Source: Pantoea alhagi (GTDB taxonomy: Bacteria > Pseudomonadota > Gammaproteobacteria > Enterobacterales > Enterobacteriaceae). Taken from it: 64,000 bases of DNA. The number at the start of each line of letters is the position of its first letter. The first letter of the stretch is position 1. Position numbers and translations under genes: made by a program. The stretch spans positions 2,418,001 through 2,482,000 of the forward strand of contig NZ_CP019706.1 of the NCBI RefSeq assembly GCF_002101395.1, in the 5' to 3' direction. The notes below the pieces were generated by a model that was not told the origin of the DNA, made no database searches, and was given only the letters and a program-made list of their open reading frames with translations. Positions 1 to 8,765 of the stretch are shown here, in pieces.

Positions 1-68
1 GCTGGAAAACCTGGCCGAACGTCAGCAGCCTGCAGCAGACGCTGCCGGTGACAAGCGAGAAGAAATGA
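1..68 (+). CDS. ptrA: Protease III (pitrilysin), C-terminal end only
   Basis: Partial gene running in from the left edge. The frame beginning at base 3 encodes 21 residues ending VSSLQQTLPVTSEKK and stops with TGA at 66-68. This overlaps the recB ATG at 65 as ATGA. In enterobacteria ptrA, a periplasmic zinc metalloprotease gene, lies directly upstream of recB with the same kind of overlap, and the tail resembles the pitrilysin C-terminus. The catalytic domain lies outside the window, so identification rests on position and this short tail. Confidence 0.7.
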   Translation, partial: WKTWPNVSSLQQTLPVTSEKK

Positions 69-3000
69 GTGACAACAATCCCCAGCGGCTCGATCCGCTA
101 ACACTGCCGCTCCGTGGTGAGCGGCTTATCGAGGCGTCAGCGGGAACCGGGAAAACCTTTACTATCGGCATACTCTACCTGAGGCTGTTGCTTGGCCTCG
201 GGCAGGATAATGCTTTTCATCGTCCGCTGTCGGTGGAAGAGATTCTGGTGGTGACCTTTACCGAGGCGGCCACCGCTGAACTGCGGGGACGTATTCGGCA
301 GAATATCCATGAGCTGCGGCTGGCCTGCGTGCGTGGCAGCAGTGCCAATCCGATGCTGGCAGCGCTGATGCAGGAGATTAGCGATCCTGCTGATGCCGCC
401 GCGCTGCTGCTGGCTGCCGAACGGCAAATGGATGAAGCGGCAATTTTTACCATCCACGGATTTTGTCAGCGGATGCTAAACCTCAACGCTTTTGAATCCG
501 GGATGCTGTTTGAGCAGCAGCTGATTGAAGATGAATCTGCGCTGCGCCGTCAGGCCGCTGCCGACTTCTGGCGTCGCCACTGTTATCCTCTGCCGCTGAC
601 GATTGCCAAAGTCATTGCGCAGGAGTGGACCGGTCCGGAACAGCTGCTCGCCACCTTAACGCCGTGGCTGCATGGCGAATCGCCAGCGTTAAAATATGCG
701 CCGGATAGTGAAGAAACGCTGGCGCAGCGCCATGAGAAAATCGTGGCGCGCATTGATAACCTGAAGGCGCAATGGCGTGCGGCAGCAGCAGATTTGCGCG
801 ATCTGATTGAAAAATCTGGCGTTGATAAGCGGAGTTACAGCAGTAAGCATTTACCAGCCTGGCTGAATAATGTGGCAGCCTGGGTGGAAGAAGAGACTCA
901 GGGTTATACGGTGCCTAAAGATCTGGCACGTTTTCGCCAGAGCGTGCTGCTGGGGAAAACCAAAAAGGGCGAGCCGCCACGCCATCCGCTGTTTACGGCG
1001 GTGGATGACTTCTTTGCCGAGCCGCTTTCGCTACGCGATCTGATTATTGCCCGGGCGCTGGAAGATATTCGCCTGGCAACCCGCAGAGAGAAAAAGCTAC
1101 GGGCGCTGCTCGGCTTTGATGATTTGCTGAGTCGTCTGGATGAAGCACTGCAGCAGCCCGGCGGCGATCTGCTGGCGGAAGCCATTCGTGCCCGCTATCC
1201 GGTTGCGTTGATCGATGAATTCCAGGATACCGACCCGCAGCAGTATCGTATTTTCCGGCGGCTTTATATCGCTCAGCCGGAAAATGCGCTGCTGCTGATA
1301 GGCGATCCCAAGCAGGCGATTTACGCCTTTCGCGGCGCGGACATTTTTACCTATATGCGTGCCCGTAGCGAAATCAGCGCGCACTATACGCTGGATACTA
1401 ACTGGCGTTCATCGCCAGCGATGGTCGCCAGCGTCAACCAGCTTTTTTCCCGGCTGGATAATCCGTTTTTATTCAGTCAGATCCCTTTTATTGAGGTGAA
1501 CGCCGCGCCGTCCAATGAAACGCGCGGTTTCCATCTTGACGGCGCGGTGCAGCCAGCGCTGCGCTTTTGGCTGCAGCCCGGCGACGGTGTGGGCGTTAGC
1601 GAGTACCAGCAGTGGATGGCGCGTCAGTGCGCGGCGGAAATCCTCCACTGGCTGCAGGCTGGCCTGCGGGGTGAGGCGCTGGTGGGCAAGCAGGGCGACC
1701 AGCGTGCGGTCAGAGCCTCCGACATTACCGTTCTGGTGCGCAGCCGCAGCGAGGCTGCGGTGATACGCGATGCGCTGGAAAGTCTTAATATCCCTTCGGT
1801 CTATTTATCTAACCGCGACAGCGTGTTTACTACGCCGGAAGCGCGTGAGCTGCTGTGGCTGCTGCAGGCGGTGCTGGCACCGGAGCTGGAGCGTACCCTG
1901 CGCAGCGCGCTGGCCACCAGTATCCTGGGGCTGGACGCCGCCACCATCGACGCCATGAGTCAGGATGAAGATCGTTGGGACGCGCTGGTTGAAGAGTTTG
2001 CGGCCTATCGTCAACGCTGGCAGCAGCGCGGCGTGCTGCCTATGCTGCGTGAATTAATGACCCGGCGCAGCATTGCAGAAAATCTGCTGGCCTCAGAAAG
2101 CGGCGAACGGCGTCTGACCGATCTGCTGCACCTTGGGGAACTGTTACAGGAGGCCGCCGCGCAGCTGGATAGCGAACATGCGCTGGTGCGCTGGCTGGCA
2201 CAGCAGGTCGCGCAGCCTAACCATCAGTCCGCCAGTCAGCAGCTGCGTCTCGAAAGCGACCGTCATCTGGTGCAGATTGTGACTATTCACAAATCCAAAG
2301 GGCTGGAGTATCCGCTGGTCTGGCTGCCGTTTGCCGCTAACTTTCGCGAGGCGGCGCAGGGGCTATATCACGATCGACAGACTTTTCAGGCGTTGCTGGA
2401 TTTGAGCGATGATGAAGAGAGCCTGGCGCTGGCCGAGCAGGAAAGGCTGGCGGAAGATTTGCGCCTGCTCTATGTGGCGCTGACCCGCTCTGTTTATCAC
2501 TGTAGCATCGGCATTGCGCCGCTGATTAAGGGCAACCGTAAAAAAGAAGGTGACAGCGATCTGCACAAAAGCGCGGTGGGCTATCTGGTTCAGCGTGGTG
2601 AAGCACTAAACGCCAGCGGATTACAGGAAGCGCTGTATGGCCTAAGCAACGACGCGATAGAGATAGTGATGCCGGAAGAGGCTACGGAAGGGCGCTGGCA
2701 GCCGGAAGGCGATAGCATGCCGGAGCTGGACAGCCCGGTGATTTCCCGACCGCTGCAGGATCACTGGCGCGTTACCAGCTACTCCGGTCTGCAACAGCAT
2801 GGCCCGACGGTTGCGCTCGATCTGGCGCCGCGTTTTGATGTCGATGCGGCAGGAGAAACCACAGACGTTGTTGCGCCAGCACTAACGCCGCATACCTTTC
2901 CGCGCGGCGCTTCGCCGGGTACTTTTCTGCATGGCCTGTTTGAAACGCTGGATTTTAACCAGCCTCCGGATGAGACATGGCTGGCGGAGCAGCTACAGCT

Positions 3001-3607
3001 GGCTGGCTTTGGCGAACAATGGTTGCCGATGCTGTCCGACTGGATTAGCCGGGTATTGCAAACGCCGCTTAATCAGGACGGCATTCATCTGGCGGGATTA
3101 ACGCCGGGCCGCTATCTGGTCGAGCTGGAGTTTTATCTGCCGATGCATCAGCTGCTAACTGCGCCAGCGCTGGATGCGGTAATGCGTCAGCACGATACGT
3201 TGTCGGCACGCGCGCCGGAGCTGAATTTTCAGCAGGTGCAGGGGATGCTGAAAGGCTTTATCGATTTGGTCTTTTGCTGGCAGGGAAAATATTACCTGCT
3301 GGATTATAAATCTAACTGGCTGGGCGAAGAGAGTGCCGCCTATACGCCGCAGGCGATGGCGGAAGCGATGATTAGTCACCGCTACGATTTGCAGTATCAG
3401 CTTTATACGCTGGCGCTGCATCGCTATTTGCGCCATCGTGTAGCGGATTACGATTATCAGCGCCACTTCGGCGGTGTGTTTTACCTTTTTTTGCGCGGAA
3501 TGGACGGCAGCGCCAGTGAAAACGGCGTGTTTCATTACCGTCCGTCTGCAGATTTTGTCATGGCGCTGGATCGCCTGTTTACCGGAGACAAGGTGGAAGC
3601 GGAATGA
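65..3607 (+). CDS. recB: RecBCD exonuclease V subunit beta (helicase/nuclease)
   Basis: RecB is the 3'-5' helicase and sole nuclease of RecBCD, which resects double-strand ends and loads RecA at Chi sites. The protein is 1180 residues, the usual length. The N-terminus has a UvrD/Rep-type Walker A (ASAGTGKT, Lys30). Helicase motifs DEFQDTDPQQY, GDPKQAIYAFRG, TIHKSKGLEYPLVWLP and LLYVALTR follow in order. The C-terminal nuclease domain keeps Asp1067 (GFIDLVF), Asp1080 and Lys1082 (LLDYKSNWL). The ATG overlaps the ptrA stop, and the 3' end overlaps recD as ATGA, so ptrA-recB-recD are translationally coupled. The reading frame is open upstream of the ATG, but those codons lie in the ptrA tail. 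Confidence 0.98.
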   Translation: MSDNNPQRLDPLTLPLRGERLIEASAGTGKTFTIGILYLRLLLGLGQDNAFHRPLSVEEILVVTFTEAATAELRGRIRQNIHELRLACVRGSSANPMLAALMQEISDPADAAALLLAAERQMDEAAIFTIHGFCQRMLNLNAFESGMLFEQQLIEDESALRRQAAADFWRRHCYPLPLTIAKVIAQEWTGPEQLLATLTPWLHGESPALKYAPDSEETLAQRHEKIVARIDNLKAQWRAAAADLRDLIEKSGVDKRSYSSKHLPAWLNNVAAWVEEETQGYTVPKDLARFRQSVLLGKTKKGEPPRHPLFTAVDDFFAEPLSLRDLIIARALEDIRLATRREKKLRALLGFDDLLSRLDEALQQPGGDLLAEAIRARYPVALIDEFQDTDPQQYRIFRRLYIAQPENALLLIGDPKQAIYAFRGADIFTYMRARSEISAHYTLDTNWRSSPAMVASVNQLFSRLDNPFLFSQIPFIEVNAAPSNETRGFHLDGAVQPALRFWLQPGDGVGVSEYQQWMARQCAAEILHWLQAGLRGEALVGKQGDQRAVRASDITVLVRSRSEAAVIRDALESLNIPSVYLSNRDSVFTTPEARELLWLLQAVLAPELERTLRSALATSILGLDAATIDAMSQDEDRWDALVEEFAAYRQRWQQRGVLPMLRELMTRRSIAENLLASESGERRLTDLLHLGELLQEAAAQLDSEHALVRWLAQQVAQPNHQSASQQLRLESDRHLVQIVTIHKSKGLEYPLVWLPFAANFREAAQGLYHDRQTFQALLDLSDDEESLALAEQERLAEDLRLLYVALTRSVYHCSIGIAPLIKGNRKKEGDSDLHKSAVGYLVQRGEALNASGLQEALYGLSNDAIEIVMPEEATEGRWQPEGDSMPELDSPVISRPLQDHWRVTSYSGLQQHGPTVALDLAPRFDVDAAGETTDVVAPALTPHTFPRGASPGTFLHGLFETLDFNQPPDETWLAEQLQLAGFGEQWLPMLSDWISRVLQTPLNQDGIHLAGLTPGRYLVELEFYLPMHQLLTAPALDAVMRQHDTLSARAPELNFQQVQGMLKGFIDLVFCWQGKYYLLDYKSNWLGEESAAYTPQAMAEAMISHRYDLQYQLYTLALHRYLRHRVADYDYQRHFGGVFYLFLRGMDGSASENGVFHYRPSADFVMALDRLFTGDKVEAE

Positions 3608-5460
3608 GAAAAATCAGCGAGTTGCTGCGCGAGGCGGTAGAAAAACGCCTGATACGCGCGCTGGATCTGCAGTTCGCCCATATGCTGGCGGATGATGAGC
3701 AACCCGCGCTGATGCTGGCTGCGGCCTGCGTAAGCGCCGAGGCGGGAGAAGGACACGTTTGCCTGCCGCTCGATCATTTTCGTGACGGTCAACTGTTCGC
3801 CGGACGTCAGCCAGAGCTGGCGGCGGAAATCTGGCGCACAGTAGGTCAGCCGGAGGACTGGCAGCATTTGCTTCTGCAAAGCCACGCGGTAAGCGATGGC
3901 TCAAAGCCGACGCCGCTGGTGGTCGCGCAGCAGCGGCTTTATTTGCACCGCATGTGGCGAGGCGAAGGCCATGTGGCGCGTTTTATCGCCACCGGGCAGG
4001 CGGTGCCCGCTTTCAATGACGCCGATCTGCAGCAGATATTAAATGAGCTATTCGGCGATCGCCCGGACGACTGGCAGAAAATCGCCGCCGCCGTGGCCAT
4101 TACCCGTCACATCTCTGTGATTTCCGGTGGGCCGGGTACCGGTAAAACCACCACCGTGGCTAAACTGCTGGCGGCGCTGATTCGTCTTTCGCAACAAAAA
4201 CTGCGTATTCGTCTGGCTGCGCCCACCGGTAAAGCCGCCGCGCGGTTAACGGAGTCGTTAGGCAAGGCGCTGCAGGCGTTGCGGCTAAGCGACGCTGAGC
4301 GTACAGCCTTTCCCGAAGAGGCGACCACGCTGCATCGTTTGCTGGGCGCGCAGCCCAACAGCCAGCGGCTGCGCTACCACGCCGGTAACCCGCTGCATCT
4401 TGATGTGCTGGTGGTGGATGAAGCCTCAATGGTGGATTTGCCGATGATGGCAAATCTGATTGCCGCTCTGCCAAAACATGCGCGGGTCATTTTCCTGGGC
4501 GATCGCGATCAGCTGGCATCGGTCGAAGCGGGCGCGGTATTGGGCGATATTTGCCGCTGCGCTGAAGCGGGCTACAGTACGGCGCGTGCCCGGCAGCTGG
4601 CGCTGCTTACCGGCTGCCAGCTGGATGGGGCGGACGGTGAGGATATGCCTGACGTGCGCGACAGTATCTGCCTGCTGCGCAAAAGTTATCGTTTCGATGC
4701 CCGTTCCGGTATCGGTCAGCTGGCGCAGGCGGTAAACGCGGGCGATGCCAAAGCGGCGGAAAAGGTTTTCGGCGCGGGCTTTGAGGATATTTGTCGCAGC
4801 GAGCTAAGCAGTGCTGAACATTATCAGCAGCTTTTAGAGCAGGGCATTGCAGGTTATGAAGAGTATTTAACGCTGCTACAGCGCAATGCGGATGCAGATG
4901 ACGTGTTGGCAGCCTTTGCCCGTTACCGGCTGTTATGTGCGCTGCGCGAAGGACCATTTGGCGTGGCGGGTTTGAATGAGCGTATCGAACGCCAGTTGCT
5001 GAAGCAGCGACGTATTCGGCGTCCGCAGGCGCAAAGCCGCTGGTATATTGGCCGGCCGGTAATGATTGCACGCAACGACAGCGCGCTGGGGCTGTTTAAC
5101 GGCGATATTGGCGTTGCGATGAACGATGCCAGCGGCGCGCTGAAAGTATTCTTTCCACTGCCCGACGGCACGATTAAGGCGGTACAGCCAAGTCGTTTAC
5201 CGCCGCACGATACCGCCTGGGCGATGACGGTGCATAAATCGCAGGGCTCGGAATTCGAACATACGGCGCTGGTGTTGCCTAACCACTATCTGCCGGTGCT
5301 GACGCGGGAACTGGTTTATACCGCCATTACTCGCGCACGCAGCCGATTAACGCTCTATACCGATCGGCAAATTTTTGCGCGCGCGGTTGCCGTGCGCACC
5401 CAGCGGCGCAGCGGACTGGTGGAGCGCCTGCGCGCCCCGCATCAGGAGATCCTGTTCTAA
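3604..5460 (+). CDS. recD: RecBCD exonuclease V subunit alpha (5'-3' helicase)
   Basis: RecD is the fast 5'-3' SF1B helicase of RecBCD and is needed for its nuclease activity. The 618 residues match the family (about 608 in E. coli). An N-terminal RecB-interacting region precedes Walker A GGPGTGKTTT (Lys181). Then come the Walker B region VVDEASMVDLPMM, the GDRDQLASVEAG motif, and near the C-terminus AMTVHKSQGSEF and the YTAITRAR arginine motif. The start ATG overlaps the recB TGA by four bases. The gene ends 5 bp before argA, which converges from the other strand. No distinct terminator is visible in that gap. Confidence 0.97.
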   Translation: MRKISELLREAVEKRLIRALDLQFAHMLADDEQPALMLAAACVSAEAGEGHVCLPLDHFRDGQLFAGRQPELAAEIWRTVGQPEDWQHLLLQSHAVSDGSKPTPLVVAQQRLYLHRMWRGEGHVARFIATGQAVPAFNDADLQQILNELFGDRPDDWQKIAAAVAITRHISVISGGPGTGKTTTVAKLLAALIRLSQQKLRIRLAAPTGKAAARLTESLGKALQALRLSDAERTAFPEEATTLHRLLGAQPNSQRLRYHAGNPLHLDVLVVDEASMVDLPMMANLIAALPKHARVIFLGDRDQLASVEAGAVLGDICRCAEAGYSTARARQLALLTGCQLDGADGEDMPDVRDSICLLRKSYRFDARSGIGQLAQAVNAGDAKAAEKVFGAGFEDICRSELSSAEHYQQLLEQGIAGYEEYLTLLQRNADADDVLAAFARYRLLCALREGPFGVAGLNERIERQLLKQRRIRRPQAQSRWYIGRPVMIARNDSALGLFNGDIGVAMNDASGALKVFFPLPDGTIKAVQPSRLPPHDTAWAMTVHKSQGSEFEHTALVLPNHYLPVLTRELVYTAITRARSRLTLYTDRQIFARAVAVRTQRRSGLVERLRAPHQEILF

Positions 5461-5465
5461 ACCGG

Positions 5466-6794
5466 TCAGGTCAGATCGGCCATCAAGACTTTAGAACGAC
5501 GCTGGTAGTTATACATTTGCTTCTTGCTTTCCGGCAGCAGCTCGATATCTACCGGCGTAAAACCGCGCTCCTGGAACCAGTGAATGCTGCGGGTGGTTAA
5601 TACAAACAGTTTTTTCAACCCCAGCTGACGCGCCTGCAAAGCAACACGCTGCAGCAGCATTTCGCCGCGTGAAGAGCTGCGATAGTCAGGATGAACCGCC
5701 ACGCAGGCCATTTCACCAATCTGCTCATCCGGGAAAGGATAGAGCGCCGCGCAGGCGATGGTCAGGTTATCGCGCTCGATAATGGTGAATTTATCGATCT
5801 CCATCTCCAGCTGTTCACGCGAGCGACGCACCAGAATTCCCTGCTGTTCCAGTGGGCGGATCAGCTCCAGAATGCCGCCGATATCGTTAATAGTGGCGCG
5901 TCGGATCTGCTCTGCGGATTCCATCACGATTTGCGTGCCGATGCCGTCACGGGAGAACAATTCCTGTAACAGCGCGCCATCTTCCTGATAGCTGATCAAA
6001 TGGCTGCGACGCACGCCGCTGCGGCAGGCCTTAACCGCACCGCGCAGAAAGCGCACCGTGCCTGAAAGGTAGTCACCACGCTGTTCCAGGGTTTCAATAC
6101 GCGCCTGTGCCTCGTTCGGGAACAGTTCAGAAATAATATTGCCTTCATCATCCGTCGCGCCCTGCTCAGAGCAGAAGCCGATCATTTTTTCCGCTTTCAG
6201 TTTAATCGCCAGCTGCGTGGCCACCTCTTCCGACGTCAGATTAAAACTTTCTCCGGTCACCGACACGGCTACCGGGCCAATCAAAACAATGGCGTCGCTG
6301 TCGAGCTGACGGTGGATCGCCTCTTCATCAATACGGCGAATACGGCCGCTGTGGCAATAGTCGATGCCGTCATCCACGCCCAGCGGCTGAGAGATAATAA
6401 AGTTGCCGCTGACCACATTGATATGCGCGCCCTGTAGCGGCGTATTGCTCAGGCTCATCGACAGGCGAGCGGTAATATCCAGCTGCAAACGTCCGGCGGC
6501 CTGCTTAACCAGCTCAAGGGATTGTGCATCGGTTACGCGGGTATGCTTGTGGTAGACCGGTTCCAGCTGATGTGCTGCCAGGCTGGCATCAATTTGTGGC
6601 CTTGCGCCATATACCACTACCAGACGAATGCCGAGGCTGTGCAGCAGACCAATATCGTTAACTATGCTGGAAAAGTTATCATGCTCAATCGCCTCGCCGC
6701 TGAGCATAATGACAAAGGTCTTATCCCGATGGGCGTTGATATAGGGAACGGAATGGCGAAAACCCTGAACCAGTGCGGTACTACGTTCCTTCAC
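5466..6794 (-). CDS. argA: N-acetylglutamate synthase
   Basis: ArgA makes N-acetyl-L-glutamate from acetyl-CoA and glutamate, the first step of arginine synthesis, and is feedback-inhibited by arginine. The N-terminal amino-acid-kinase-like domain (FVIMLSGEAIEHDN, LVVVYGARPQID) binds arginine. The C-terminal GNAT domain (residues about 295-442, MACVAVHPDYRSSSRGEMLL) is catalytic. I start it at GTG 6794: an AGAGGG ribosome site lies 6 bases upstream, the protein then begins MKERSTALVQGFRHS like E. coli ArgA, and the length is 442 residues (443 in E. coli). An in-frame extension to 6887 would run through the operator. Two ArgR boxes lie just upstream. Confidence 0.97.
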   Translation of the reverse strand: MKERSTALVQGFRHSVPYINAHRDKTFVIMLSGEAIEHDNFSSIVNDIGLLHSLGIRLVVVYGARPQIDASLAAHQLEPVYHKHTRVTDAQSLELVKQAAGRLQLDITARLSMSLSNTPLQGAHINVVSGNFIISQPLGVDDGIDYCHSGRIRRIDEEAIHRQLDSDAIVLIGPVAVSVTGESFNLTSEEVATQLAIKLKAEKMIGFCSEQGATDDEGNIISELFPNEAQARIETLEQRGDYLSGTVRFLRGAVKACRSGVRRSHLISYQEDGALLQELFSRDGIGTQIVMESAEQIRRATINDIGGILELIRPLEQQGILVRRSREQLEMEIDKFTIIERDNLTIACAALYPFPDEQIGEMACVAVHPDYRSSSRGEMLLQRVALQARQLGLKKLFVLTTRSIHWFQERGFTPVDIELLPESKKQMYNYQRRSKVLMADLT

Positions 6795-6807
6795 GGCAAA
6801 CCCTCTT

Positions 6808-6846
6808 TTTGCATGACTATTCGGTTTTTGTGTATTTTTATTCTTT
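6808..6846 (-). promoter_or_regulatory. Tandem ArgR (ARG box) operator of argA
   Basis: Two 18-bp ARG boxes lie between argA and amiC. The one at 6829-6846 (TGTGTATTTTTATTCTTT) fits the consensus WNTGAATWWWWATTCANW at 16 of 18 positions. The one at 6808-6825 fits at 14 of 18 and keeps the TG.AT....ATTC core. They are separated by exactly 3 bp, the spacing known for hexameric ArgR operators, and they end 14 bp from the argA GTG. Arginine-dependent repression is therefore expected. Binding itself is inferred. Confidence 0.75.
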
Positions 6847-7026
6847 TGTTGCCTGAAGTGCAAGCGGCTTTTATTATCGCTTATCATTTTTCACAATCGG
6901 ATAATAAGGTTAACAGGCTGCATTTAAGGCTTTTTTCCGGATGACAGCATAAAAGCGATTGGGTTAAAGTTTTCGCCACATTTTTTTCTGGCTTTTTTTT
7001 AGACACAACACAGTATCTGGAGCGGC

Positions 7027-8274
7027 ATGTCCGAATCTAATCCCGTTATCAGCCGTCGTCGGCTGTTACAGGGCGCTGGAGCAATATGGCTATTGAGCGT
7101 TAGCCGGGTGGGGTTAGCGGCCAGCAGTCATATTGTTGCGGTGCGCATCTGGCCTTCTTCCAGCTATTCCCGCCTGACCATTGAATCAAGCGTGGCCCTG
7201 AAATATAAGCAATTTGCCCTGAGTCATCCCGAACGTGTGGTGATCGATATTGAAAACCTGCACCTGAATCGGGTACTGAAAGGGGTAGGGCATCTGGTGC
7301 AGAAAAACGATCCCTATATCAAAGCGGCGCGCGTGGGCCAGTTCGATAAAAACACCGTACGCATCGTGCTGGAGCTAAAGCAAAATGTCGCGCCGCGTCT
7401 GTTTACGCTGGCACCGGTAGCTGGCTTCCAGCATCGCCTGGTGGTGGATCTCTATTCGGCGTACGACACCCAGGACGATCCGCTACTGGCGTTGCTCAAG
7501 GATTATAATCAGGGCGATCTGGAACGTACGCAGCCCGCCGAAGCGCCGCTGCCGGGTAAAGCCGGGCGCGATCGTCCTATCGTTATCATGATCGATCCGG
7601 GACACGGCGGCGAAGATCCCGGCGCGCATGGCCTGCATAAGACGCGTGAAAAAGATATCGTGCTGAAAATTGGCCGCCGCCTGAAGGCGCTGATTGATAA
7701 AGAGCCGAATATGCGTGCTTATATGACGCGTAATGAAGATGTCTTTATACCGCTGAAGGTGCGGGTGGCTAAAGCGCGTAAGCAGCGGGCCGATCTGTTT
7801 GTTTCCATTCATGCTGATGCTTTTACCAGCCGGGCAGCGCGCGGCTCCTCAGTGTTCGCGCTCTCCACTAAAGGTGCAACCTCAGCGGCGGCGCGCTTTC
7901 TTGCCCAAACGCAGAATGAATCAGATTTAATTGGCGGCGTAAGTAAAAGCGGCGATCGCTATCTTGACCATACCATGTTCGACATGCTGCAAAGCCAGAC
8001 CATTACCGATAGCCTGAAATTTGGTAAGGAAGTGCTGACGCGTATAGGCAAAATTAACCACCTGCATAAGCGCAGCGTGGATCAGGCAGGATTTGCGGTA
8101 TTAAAAGCGCCCGACATTCCATCGATTCTGGTGGAAACAGCCTTTATCAGTAACCCAGCGGAAGAGCGCAAGCTGCGTACGGCGCGCTATCAGCAGCAGG
8201 TGGCTGAAGCGATTCTTGGCGGCATCAAAGCCTATTTTTCGAAAGGGGCGGCGCTGGCGCACCATAAGAAGTGA
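7027..8274 (+). CDS. amiC: N-acetylmuramoyl-L-alanine amidase AmiC
   Basis: AmiC is a periplasmic zinc amidase that splits septal peptidoglycan during daughter-cell separation and is activated by NlpD. The protein (415 residues) starts with a Tat signal (SRRRLLQG then a hydrophobic stretch to about residue 32). An AMIN domain (residues about 35-150) targets it to the septum. The Amidase_3 domain has the expected zinc/catalytic residues: His193 in MIDPGHGGEDPG, Glu in KTREKDIV, His in SIHADAF and Glu in LVETAFISN. GGAG precedes the ATG at 4 bases. The activator gene nlpD is at 60578, in the same window. Confidence 0.97.
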   Translation: MSESNPVISRRRLLQGAGAIWLLSVSRVGLAASSHIVAVRIWPSSSYSRLTIESSVALKYKQFALSHPERVVIDIENLHLNRVLKGVGHLVQKNDPYIKAARVGQFDKNTVRIVLELKQNVAPRLFTLAPVAGFQHRLVVDLYSAYDTQDDPLLALLKDYNQGDLERTQPAEAPLPGKAGRDRPIVIMIDPGHGGEDPGAHGLHKTREKDIVLKIGRRLKALIDKEPNMRAYMTRNEDVFIPLKVRVAKARKQRADLFVSIHADAFTSRAARGSSVFALSTKGATSAAARFLAQTQNESDLIGGVSKSGDRYLDHTMFDMLQSQTITDSLKFGKEVLTRIGKINHLHKRSVDQAGFAVLKAPDIPSILVETAFISNPAEERKLRTARYQQQVAEAILGGIKAYFSKGAALAHHKK

Positions 8275-8278
8275 GAGT

Positions 8279-8313
8279 ACCGGGGAGCGCGCTTGCGGGC
8301 GAACCGGTTTTTT
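8279..8313 (+). terminator. Putative terminator of amiC
   Basis: Five bases after the amiC stop, ACCGG (8279-8283) can pair with CCGGT (8304-8308), enclosing a G/C-rich stretch, and a run of six T follows (8308-8313). This looks like a rho-independent terminator with an imperfect stem. Confidence 0.5.
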
Positions 8314-8332
8314 ACCAAACGCCAGATACAAA

Positions 8333-8354
8333 AAAACACCCTTAAGGGTGTTTT
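8333..8354 (-). terminator. Terminator of the initiator tRNA genes (probably bidirectional)
   Basis: AAAACACCC TT AAGGG TGTTTT forms a self-complementary stem at 8333-8354. It ends 7 bases beyond the CCA end of the first tRNA gene, with a T run on the minus strand (A-run 8331-8336 on plus). It would end the tRNA transcript and may also stop read-through from amiC. Confidence 0.75.
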
Positions 8355-8360
8355 AATGAT

Positions 8361-8437
<77 letters not shown>

Positions 8438-8486
8438 TCCGGATGTTGTCGCTTCCGTCACGACACGCTATTGCGTACTTCTTAAT

Positions 8487-8563
<77 letters not shown>

Positions 8564-8576
8564 TCCGTGGAAGCGC

Positions 8577-8604
8577 ACTATACTCTTACCGGATTATGAT
8601 GCAA
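8577..8604 (-). promoter_or_regulatory. Sigma70 promoter of the fMet tRNA operon with GC-rich discriminator
   Basis: On the minus strand TTGCAT (8599-8604) is followed after 16 bp by TATAGT (8577-8582), then GCGC immediately downstream. The tRNA 5' end is 14 bp from the -10. A GC-rich discriminator after the -10 is typical of stringently controlled stable-RNA promoters. That regulation is inferred. Confidence 0.75.
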
Positions 8605-8765
8605 CCCCTTTTTGAAAATTAATTGGGTTAATAGCGTCAGTTGTTGAATATCTCCGCGTTTTGCTGATTAATCAAACAAAGTGTGCGACTCTTTTTCCGG
8701 TAACGCATTTCATTCTTATAACCCCTTTGCTATCTTGCCCTGCACGCAGCTGAGGTGAGAATACA

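Noticed and set aside
2..64. Upstream extension of recB to the left edge
   Set aside because: The frame is open, but it lacks a start codon with a ribosome site, and these bases encode the ptrA tail in another frame.
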